DNA of 64,000 nucleotides from Marinobacter salarius. Lineage in GTDB: Bacteria; Pseudomonadota; Gammaproteobacteria; Pseudomonadales; Oleiphilaceae. The stretch lies in assembly GCA_000831005.1 (NCBI GenBank), contig CP007152.1, forward strand, positions 2,480,001 to 2,544,000, read 5' to 3'. Below are positions 57,866 to 64,000 of this stretch, piece after piece; the stretch's first letter is position 1; each line of letters begins with the position of its first letter. A model generated the notes under the pieces. The model was not told the origin of the DNA and did not search any database. It was given only the letters and a program-made list of their open reading frames with translations. A program made the translations under genes and the position numbers.

Positions 57866-58688
57866 TACCCCTGGCTTGATCACACAGGATGTGTTTCGGC
57901 CTGCGCAGGTCGGATTCGGTCCGTTGCCTCAGCCAGTTTTCGGCCATTTCCGCGAAGCCCAGCCCGGAACGCTGGCTGACAACGGCGGCCGGCCGATGGG
58001 CCATCCCGGGCAGATGCTTGCGAATGTTTGCCACACCAACACTTAGTGGAAAACATCGAAACATGCTTTCGTCATTGGGTGCGTCACCAATGAAAACTGC
58101 GCGCTGTTGCAACGCCTGCAGATCCAGTCCCAGCACTTCCTGCCCTACACGCACGGCCATCGTGGACTTGTCAAAATCGCCGAGCCAGACGTTGAGGTGG
58201 ATCGAGCTTTGCCGAACGTTGAAGCCCCGGCCAACCAGAGCATTATGAAGAACCGCTACTTGCTCTGAGCTTAAAGACTGCTGCTGGTTGTAGTCGACCG
58301 CTACATCGACATAGCGGAAGGCCTGGTCGCTGGCGAGTTGTGGCTCGAAGTCCAGATCCAGTGCGGCGACTGCAGTTAGTATGGTCTCTTGGTCGCGCTT
58401 ATGGCTGGCTGCGTCGTTCCAGTAGTGCCAGCGGACCGTCTGGGGGGCGGTCCGCTCGGCGTAGAAGGCGCCGCCTTCACCAATTACGGCAGTGACCGGC
58501 CACGTTCTGATGATCTGGTCGCACCAGCCGGCGCAACCCCCGGTCACCGGAATCACGCGAATACCAGCCGCTGCCAGCCGACAAAGGGCCAGATAGGTTT
58601 CTGGCAGCAATTGACCATCGGTGGTCAGGGTATCGTCCACGTCGGTGAACAATACGTCCGCTTGGCCAAAGTTAAAGCTGTTTGTCAT
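57849..58688 (-). CDS. HAD-superfamily hydrolase (Cof/IIB type)
   Basis: This 279-residue phosphatase-like protein has the HAD nucleophile motif LFTDVDDTLT, motif II VIPVTGG, a Lys in DFDKSTMAV, and motif IV FIGDAPNDESMF. Subclass IIB caps are large, and members act on sugar phosphates and other phosphomonoesters. In this operon it may release phosphate from the imported compound. The last 17 bases overlap the DeoR gene. Confidence 0.88.
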   Translation of the reverse strand: MTNSFNFGQADVLFTDVDDTLTTDGQLLPETYLALCRLAAAGIRVIPVTGGCAGWCDQIIRTWPVTAVIGEGGAFYAERTAPQTVRWHYWNDAASHKRDQETILTAVAALDLDFEPQLASDQAFRYVDVAVDYNQQQSLSSEQVAVLHNALVGRGFNVRQSSIHLNVWLGDFDKSTMAVRVGQEVLGLDLQALQQRAVFIGDAPNDESMFRCFPLSVGVANIRKHLPGMAHRPAAVVSQRSGLGFAEMAENWLRQRTESDLRRPKHILCDQARGNGPSI

Positions 58689-58705
58689 GGACTGGGTTTT
58701 CCGCG

Positions 58706-59514
58706 TCAGATAACTTTCTTGCGCAAGGCGCTGGTTAGTGCTTCGCCCAGAATCACCAACACCACAATAGCGAGCAGAATCGTGGCCACCGTCTGCCAGG
58801 CAAACAGGTCGATAGATCCTTGCAGCAGCACTCCGATGCCACCGGCGCCCACCAAACCAAGCACGGTGGATTCACGGATGTTGATATCCCAGCGCAGGAT
58901 GATGATGGCAAAAAAGGCTGGCATTACCTGCGGCACGATCGCGTACAGCACTACTTTCATTTTGCTGGCGCCGGTTGCCTGCATAGCTTCGACGGGGCGG
59001 CGATCGATCTCCTCGATAGCCTCGCCCATCAGTTTACCAATGAAACCGATTGACCGGAACATAACCGCCAGAATGCCCGCAAGTACCCCAGGGCCGAAAA
59101 TGGCGACGAACAGCAGGGCCCAGATGATGGTGTTTACTGAGCGGCTGGACACAAGAATAAACCGACCGAGCACAGGGTGGCCTTGTTCGGTGTGGTGTTC
59201 TGCGCCGCGATATAGGACACCGGCAGGGCAATGAATATCGTGAGCATGGTAGACAGGGTGGCAATGTGTACGGTTTCCAGCATGGCCGCGAAGATGGCAT
59301 TCCAGGTGCTGAACTCCGGTGGCCACATGCGTGCACCCAGGTTCTGGATCTGGTTGGGGGCGTCCCACACCCAGGGCCAGAAAATGTCGATGTCACGCAC
59401 CGCCCAGACAATCGCAATCAGGGTTACCAGGTAGATCCCATAGCGGGTCCACTGTTCTTTCCGGTCGTAGCGGGACCAAACACGGTCAGTCAGTTTCGCA
59501 GCGTGATCTACCAT
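58706..59514 (-). CDS. phnE: Phosphonate-type ABC permease, second copy (one frameshift)
   Basis: The corrected protein is 269 residues with about six helices. The docking loop is seen in VEAMQATGASKMKVVLYAIVP and the conserved GLVGAGGIGVLLQ near the end. A missing base near 59170 interrupts it after AAQNTTPNKATL; the next frame continues LGRFILVSSRSVNTIIWALL. The ATG at 59514 follows GAGGAA and overlaps the first phnE stop. Two PhnE proteins make the heterodimeric channel. Confidence 0.87.
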
Positions 59515-60324
59515 ACTTTTTTCCTCACCCATCCGCTTATGCCTTCGCTGACCAGAATGATGCCAATAATCATCAGCAGAATGGCAAAGGCGAAGTCGTA
59601 ATCGTAACGTCCGAACGCATTCATCAGTGTGCCGCCAATACCGCCTGCTCCGACAATGCCAACCACCGCAGAAGCGCGCAGGTTGCTGTCGAGCTGGTAC
59701 ATGGATAGCCCAATCTGGCGTGGCATGATCTGCGGAAACACGCCGTAGATCAGCATCTTCAGATATCCTGCGCCGACGGAGCGCATGGCTTCCACCTGGC
59801 CCCAGTCGATTTCTTCGATTTCTTCGGCCAACAGTTTGGCCACGAACCCGATGGAATAGAGTGTCAGGGTCAGAATGCCTGCCATGGGGCCAAACCCGAC
59901 GGCCGCCACAAACAGGATGGCCACGATGACCGGGTGGAAGCTGCGGGAGATAATGATGATAGCGCGCCCCACCAGATAGACTGGCTTCGGAGCCACGTTT
60001 TTGGCAGCCATCACCGCAATAGGTATCGACAGAAACACCCCAAGCAGGGTTGCCAGGAATGCAATCTGGAAGCTTTCCTTGAAGCCGGTCCACAAGAGTC
60101 CGGCACGCTCAAAGCTGGGAGGAAAGGCTCCACCGAATATTTTGGCGGCTCGGGGCAGGCCCTCGGAAATTCGCGCCCAATCGAAGGGCAGCGTGGAGAA
60201 AGCCAGTAGAGATAAGTCAGGGTAACGGCGATCAAGCATAGCGGAGCCAGGGGTTGGCTATGAACGGGGGCTTCTTCCAGACCCTGCCCGACGTCATGTC
60301 GGTTGCAGTTCTGCTGGTGGTCAT
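59508..60324 (-). CDS. phnE: Phosphonate-type ABC permease, first copy (two frameshifts)
   Basis: The corrected protein is 272 residues. The main frame covers LSIPIAVMAAKNVAP, IIIISRSFHPVIVAILFVAAV, the docking loop VEAMRSVGAGYLKMLIYGVF and GIVGAGGIGGTLMNAF. The first 40 codons lie in other frames (MTTSRTATDMTSGRVWKKPP, then LIAVTLTYLYW). Single missing bases near 60240 and 60205 explain this. The ATG at 60324 overlaps the phnC stop. Confidence 0.85.
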
Positions 60325-61115
60325 ACGGTCGCCTCCTGGGTTTGGGCGCCGGCCTCAGCCGCATCCTCGTCCGGGGACTCAATGCCGCCGTAAATGGCAT
60401 CCAGCGCATCCTGGTTGAAGTCCTTGGGCGAACCGTCAAAAATCATCTGACCGTGCCGCATACCCACAATGCGATCCGTGTACATCCGCGCCTGAGTGAC
60501 GTTGTGGATGTTGATCAGCACCGGCAGCGACATTTCGCTGGCCAGGGTTTGGAGCAGGCTCATGATCTGCTGAGAGGTTTTGGGGTCCAGCGACGCGGTT
60601 GGCTCATCCGCCAGCAGAATCTCCGGCTCCTGCATCAGTGCCCGCACTACGGCTACCCGTTGCCGTTCACCCCCGGACAACTGGTCGGCTCGATTATTGG
60701 CGTAGTGGGCGATACCCACGCGCTCCATCAGGTGGAAGGCGCGATCGATATCCGACTGAGGGAAGCGGCGGGTCAGGGCCTGGAACAGTGACACATAGCC
60801 CAGACGCCCGGACAGTACGTTCTCCATGACCGTCAAGCGATCAATCAGGTTAAACCCCTGAAAAACCATGCCGATACGCCGGCGGGAATGTCGTAATTCG
60901 CTGCCGCGAAGATTGACCAGTTGGTGGCCATTCAACTTGATCGAACCCGATGTGGGTTCAACCAGCCGGTTGATGCAGCGCAGTAGCGTGCTTTTCCCCG
61001 CGCCCGAAGCGCCGACGATGGAAACGACGCTGCTGCCGTCAACCTCAAGATCCAGGCCTTTTAGCACCGGCTCATTGTGCCCGTATCGCTTTACCAGGTT
61101 GGTAATTTCTAACAT
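60321..61115 (-). CDS. phnC: Phosphonate-type ABC transporter, ATP-binding protein
   Basis: This 264-residue ATPase has Walker A GASGAGKSTLLRCINRL, Q-loop GMVFQGFNLIDRLTV, signature LSGGERQRVAVVRAL, Walker B ILLADEPTASLDP and switch His in INIHNVTQA, all of the PhnC type. The ATG at 61115 has GGAG upstream; an extension to 61145 is not supported. It drives uptake through the two PhnE proteins. The transporter class accepts phosphonates, phosphite or phosphate esters; the exact ligand is unknown. Confidence 0.94.
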   Translation of the reverse strand: MLEITNLVKRYGHNEPVLKGLDLEVDGSSVVSIVGASGAGKSTLLRCINRLVEPTSGSIKLNGHQLVNLRGSELRHSRRRIGMVFQGFNLIDRLTVMENVLSGRLGYVSLFQALTRRFPQSDIDRAFHLMERVGIAHYANNRADQLSGGERQRVAVVRALMQEPEILLADEPTASLDPKTSQQIMSLLQTLASEMSLPVLINIHNVTQARMYTDRIVGMRHGQMIFDGSPKDFNQDALDAIYGGIESPDEDAAEAGAQTQEATV

Positions 61116-61167
61116 GAATTCACTCCGGCCAGAGCTTCCGGCCATTGGCCGGAAGCGCCTGTTGCTC

Positions 61168-62160
61168 TTATTTCAGATTGTCGGGCGTGTACTGAACGCC
61201 GTTGGACGCCTGGATGGTGCGAATTACGCGCCAGTTGTCCTTGTAGTTGATGGGGATGAAGGTTTCGACGCCCTCAAACTCTTCGCCCAGCTCGGTGCCG
61301 GAAAACTTGAAGCTGTAAAAGGCTTCACGAATTTTCTCGACCAGCTCGGGATGCAGGTTGTGGGCGTGGTTATAGGAGGTTGTCGGGAACCGGTCGGACT
61401 CCCACACCAGGCGCACATCTTCCTCGTCGTAAAGCCCACGCGCGGCCATACGCTCAACCACTTCGGAGGCCACAGGGGCCGCGTCGTAATCCTTGGCCAC
61501 CACGCCGAGCATGGACTGGTCATGGCTGCCGGAGAAGGTGATTTCATAGTCGTCACCTGGTACCACGCCCATTTCCGGGAACAGGGCACGGGGGGCCTGG
61601 TTACCGGAGTTCGAGGTAGGGGAGGTGTGTGCGACGCGCTTACCTTTCAGGTCGGTTATTTCATGGATGTCGGAATCGACGTGGGTGTAGACCTGAAGCG
61701 AGTAGCCGAACTGCCCGGAGTCTGAGCCCATCAAGGCGAAGGGCACCGCACCGGCGAGATTAACCGCGAAAGGCGTTGGGCCGGTAGAAAAGCCCGCCAC
61801 ATGCAAACGGCCGCTGCGCATGGCTTCCACTTGCGCGGCGTTGGATTGCACGGCGAAGAAGCGAACATCCTTGCCTGTCACTTCAGACAGATGATCGATG
61901 AAGGGCTGCCAGATGTCGGAATAGATGGCGGGGTCTTCAACCGGCGTGTAGGCAAAGATCAGAGTGTCGGGATTCACCCACTCTGATTTGTCCGCTGGCA
62001 GGTCAGCAACCATATCGCCGTTTTCGTCGCAGTACTTGGCGTCTAGCGAGCCTCGTTCGCAATCCGCAAATGCCTGACCGCTGAAGCCGACCAGCAAGGC
62101 GGATGCCGCCAGAGTCACCGACGGGAGAATACCGGGAAACACTTTCTTAGACAGGTTCAT
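61168..62160 (-). CDS. phnD: Phosphonate-type ABC transporter, periplasmic binding protein
   Basis: This is a 330-residue PhnD-family protein. It has a signal peptide (SVTLAASALLVGFSGQAFA) and a short extra segment with two cysteines (DCERGSLDAKYCDENGD). The conserved DTLIFAYTPVEDPAIYSDIW, SGRLHVAGFSTGPTPFAVNL and THTSPTSNSGNQAPRA-like HTSPTSNSGNQAP loop follow, the last binding the phosphorus oxyanion. The tail ends QYTPDNLK. It heads the operon and lies downstream of the operator at 62258. Confidence 0.93.
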   Translation of the reverse strand: MNLSKKVFPGILPSVTLAASALLVGFSGQAFADCERGSLDAKYCDENGDMVADLPADKSEWVNPDTLIFAYTPVEDPAIYSDIWQPFIDHLSEVTGKDVRFFAVQSNAAQVEAMRSGRLHVAGFSTGPTPFAVNLAGAVPFALMGSDSGQFGYSLQVYTHVDSDIHEITDLKGKRVAHTSPTSNSGNQAPRALFPEMGVVPGDDYEITFSGSHDQSMLGVVAKDYDAAPVASEVVERMAARGLYDEEDVRLVWESDRFPTTSYNHAHNLHPELVEKIREAFYSFKFSGTELGEEFEGVETFIPINYKDNWRVIRTIQASNGVQYTPDNLK

Positions 62161-62257
62161 TCTTTTTTCTCCATGTGGAGCGGTCCATGCCTGAGGTTTC
62201 TCTGCCTCGCATTGAACATCCGGGAAGGACCAGCTCACTCAGCTTGTTATTATCAGA

Positions 62258-62271
62258 TGTTCAATTGAACA
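62258..62271. promoter_or_regulatory. Palindromic operator TGTTCAATTGAACA, phnD side
   Basis: This is a perfect 14-base palindrome (16 bases, 62257-62272, when flanking A and T are counted) 98 bases before the phnD start. An identical copy lies at 62343-62356; the centres are 85 bases apart, about eight helical turns. It is the probable DeoR-family operator for the operon. Confidence 0.8.
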
Positions 62272-62327
62272 TTCAGCATAACAGTAAATGAGCATTAGAC
62301 AAGGTGAGAGGCATCGGAACACTTGGA

Positions 62328-62356
62328 TTGACACCGTAATTAGTGTTCAATTGAAC
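62328..62356 (+). promoter_or_regulatory. Promoter and operator TGTTCAATTGAACA, dehydrogenase side
   Basis: A perfect -35 box TTGACA (62328-62333) is followed by the second palindrome at 62343-62356. The palindrome covers the expected -10 position (GAACAT at 62352, with 18 bases spacing). Binding of the repressor here would block transcription. It lies 29 bases before the dehydrogenase ATG. Confidence 0.75.
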
Positions 62357-62384
62357 ATCATCCATATCGAGGACGATCTTCTCT

Positions 62385-63527
62385 ATGCCCGACACTTTTA
62401 GCCTGGTAACTCCGACCGACATTGTCTTCGGGAGAGGACAGATAGCCCAACTGAGCGACCGGGTGACAAGGTTGGGTAAGCGAGTACTGATCGTTCATGG
62501 TCGCCATCCTGATCGACTTGCCAGGGTATTCGAGTCACTGAATGCCGTTGATATTGTCCAAACGATGTCTGTGCATAAGGAACCAGATTTACAGACACTG
62601 AATGCTGCCATTCGGCAAGGCAAAGCATTGGGTGTCGATCTGGTCATCGGCATTGGTGGTGGTTCTGTCATGGATTCAGCGAAGGTACTGGCTGCGATGC
62701 TGTCCAGCCAGACTGAGTTGATGAGCCACCTGGAGGTGGTCGGAGAGGGGCTGCCGTTATCCACCCAACGCCTGCCCTTGATCCTGATTCCAACCACCTC
62801 GGGAACGGGGGCAGAGGCGACCCGAAACGCGGTCATCGATATTCCGGAAGCTCAGCGCAAGGTGAGTCTGCGGGATAACCAGTTGCTCCCTGACCTTGCC
62901 CTGATAGATCCTGCGCTGACCGACCATTGTCCCCGGGGTGTTACCTTGCACTCAGGGCTGGATGCCATTACCCAGGTCATCGAGCCGTATCTCTCGTCAC
63001 GCTCCAATCTGTTCACCGACATGTTGTGCAAAGAGGCGATCCCCAAAGGCCTGGCCGCGTTAAAACAACTGATGGATGGTGAGTCTGAAGAGGCGCGTGA
63101 CGCCATGGCTCAAGTGAGTCTGTTTGGTGGGCTTGCACTTGCAAACTCGGGACTGGGTGTCGTTCATGGCATTGCCGGTCCGTTGGGAGGATTATCTGGT
63201 GCGCCCCATGGTGCCCTCTGTGGTGCCTTGTTGCCGGCAGGTATAGCTGCCAACCGCGATAGCGTGGTTGAGGCGGAGCATAAGGCTCGTATTGATCGGG
63301 TAGTTGGCTGGATTGCAGACATATTTGAGGCGTCCGCGGATCAGGCGCTACCACGTTTTCGTGAATGGATCTGTCAAAGTGGCTTGCCCGGGCTGGCATC
63401 CATTGGAGTGACGGAAGAGCACATTATTGCCGCCTCACAGTCGGCTGCCAGCTCTTCTTCCATGAAGGCCAACCCCGTTGTGTTGCCAAGGCCAACCATT
63501 GAAAACATCATGCGCGAGTCGTTTTGA
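62385..63527 (+). CDS. Iron-containing alcohol dehydrogenase family protein
   Basis: This 380-residue protein has the Rossmann-type N-terminus (TPTDIVFGRGQIAQL), the NAD loop IGIGGGSVMDSAKVLA, LILIPTTSGTGAEATRNAVI and the metal region GLDAITQVIEPYLSSRS with later HGIAGPLGG and PHGALCGALLP. In the first motif the usual metal His (DALTH) is Gln, as in a subgroup of this family. It faces the phn-like operon and shares its operator, so it probably acts on the aldehyde or alcohol part of the same compound. Confidence 0.9.
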   Translation: MPDTFSLVTPTDIVFGRGQIAQLSDRVTRLGKRVLIVHGRHPDRLARVFESLNAVDIVQTMSVHKEPDLQTLNAAIRQGKALGVDLVIGIGGGSVMDSAKVLAAMLSSQTELMSHLEVVGEGLPLSTQRLPLILIPTTSGTGAEATRNAVIDIPEAQRKVSLRDNQLLPDLALIDPALTDHCPRGVTLHSGLDAITQVIEPYLSSRSNLFTDMLCKEAIPKGLAALKQLMDGESEEARDAMAQVSLFGGLALANSGLGVVHGIAGPLGGLSGAPHGALCGALLPAGIAANRDSVVEAEHKARIDRVVGWIADIFEASADQALPRFREWICQSGLPGLASIGVTEEHIIAASQSAASSSSMKANPVVLPRPTIENIMRESF

Positions 63528-63539
63528 AAAGTGAGTTGC

Positions 63540-63590
63540 TATCTAAACGCTCAACACTTCGGCTAACATCCGTTATCAAGCGTTAAGATA
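63540..63590. other. Imperfect inverted repeat after the dehydrogenase gene
   Basis: Arms TATCTAAACGCT (63540-63551) and AGCGTTAAGATA (63579-63590) pair over 11 of 12 bases with a 27-base loop. The loop is too long for a strong terminator. It lies just before the last gene and could be a regulatory site for it. Confidence 0.4.
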
Positions 63591-63613
63591 ACAACAAGAA
63601 GGTAAAAACAGTG

Positions 63614-64000
63614 ATGTTGCTAACCGGCTTCGGGCTTGGCTGCCTGTTGCCCCTGTTTGTGATTACGTTGCGAGACTTCCGGCATTTGCTGGTTGGCCAG
63701 TTGTTCCTGCTGGTGATTGTTGGGTCTGTGGCGTTCCTGGTTGATCCTTTGATTCCAGCCGAATGGCGCTGGATCACTTCCGACCTGCAAACCGCGTTGC
63801 CGGCCTTGTTCTGGCTGCTGTGTCAGCTGATTTTTGCGCCGCGCCCGCGTTTGAAGTCAGTGTGGGGCGCGATGGCGCTATACAGCTTTCTGGCGCCAGC
63901 GTTGGCGCGGCCCTTCGTAGAGCCCGGTGACGCGTGGACTCCGGCGGTGTTCTTCGGATGGCGGCTGGGCCAGTTCTTCGAGTACGTGGTGCTGCTGCAT
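63614..64000 (+). CDS. Membrane-linked regulator-like protein, 3' end outside window
   Basis: The frame is open from ATG 63614 (or GTG 63611) to the window edge, 129 codons. It starts MLLTGFGLGCLLPLFVITLR and has hydrophobic segments (LLVGQLFLLVIVGSVAFLV, LQTALPALFWLLCQLIFAP). It resembles the N-terminal membrane part of AraC-type regulators with a seven-helix domain, but the DNA-binding end is not in the window. The call is tentative. Confidence 0.45.
   Translation, partial: MLLTGFGLGCLLPLFVITLRDFRHLLVGQLFLLVIVGSVAFLVDPLIPAEWRWITSDLQTALPALFWLLCQLIFAPRPRLKSVWGAMALYSFLAPALARPFVEPGDAWTPAVFFGWRLGQFFEYVVLLH

Noticed and set aside
63540..63590. Reading the inverted repeat before the last gene as an attC site
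   Set aside because: The arms pair well, but the conserved core trinucleotides and the cassette context are missing. A regulatory site or a chance repeat is more likely.

Overview
The window looks like a chromosomal segment of a marine gammaproteobacterium, most likely Marinobacter or a close relative. This is inferred from the G+C-rich gene complement, the gammaproteobacterial forms of RlmF, RadD, YfcE, Epd and DUF445 proteins, and long extragenic palindromes of a kind I associate with that genus. I see no rRNA, tRNA, CRISPR array, intact prophage or intact insertion sequence.

Layout. 0-5.4 kb: a chemoreceptor cut by the window edge, a YihY-type membrane protein, an HDOD protein and a DUF445 protein. 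5.6-10.7 kb: rsmE, bioA, a DUF2505 protein and a polar amino acid ABC transporter. 10.9-15.6 kb: a methyl-cycle operon, metK-ahcY-metF, beside an ArsR-methyltransferase regulator of the SahR type flanked by two matching operators. 15.8-21.3 kb: the carbon-metabolism run tkt-epd-pgk-fba. 21.4-39.5 kb: an accessory and scarred region. It holds a short Rho paralogue without the RNA-binding domain, LysR, rlmF, a PAAR protein, a cysteine-rich Sel1 protein, several lipoproteins, HigBA and radD. It also holds broken copies of slyD, yfcE, a tautomerase and a DUF3010 gene. 39.5-48 kb: a monooxygenase / diiron protein / SDR operon, an unknown 663-aa protein, an MscS-type channel and a repeat lipoprotein. 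48.3-52.8 kb: the most interesting system. 53-57 kb: a secreted metallopeptidase and small membrane proteins. 57-63.5 kb: a phnDCEE-HAD-DeoR operon facing an iron-type alcohol dehydrogenase, with two identical palindromic operators between them. The window ends in a membrane-linked regulator-like gene.

The system at 48.3-52.8 kb is a seven-gene run: precursor, DUF692 (MNIO) enzyme, DUF2063 partner, then a second precursor, DUF692 and DUF2063, then DoxX. The two precursors are of different types. The first has six cysteines in CKG-type spacing and the second has the four-cysteine DUF2282 (BufA1-like) pattern. Both have Sec-type signal peptides. This matches the bufferin class of ribosomal, copper-binding, thiol-modified peptides. 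Here two subtypes sit head-to-tail in what appears to be one transcription unit.

Caution on sequence quality: about 23 single-base indels, almost all missing bases, break 17 otherwise intact genes. These include metK, ahcY, tkt and pgk. The pattern points to sequencing or assembly error rather than pseudogenes, so for such genes I give the full span and mark the shift positions.
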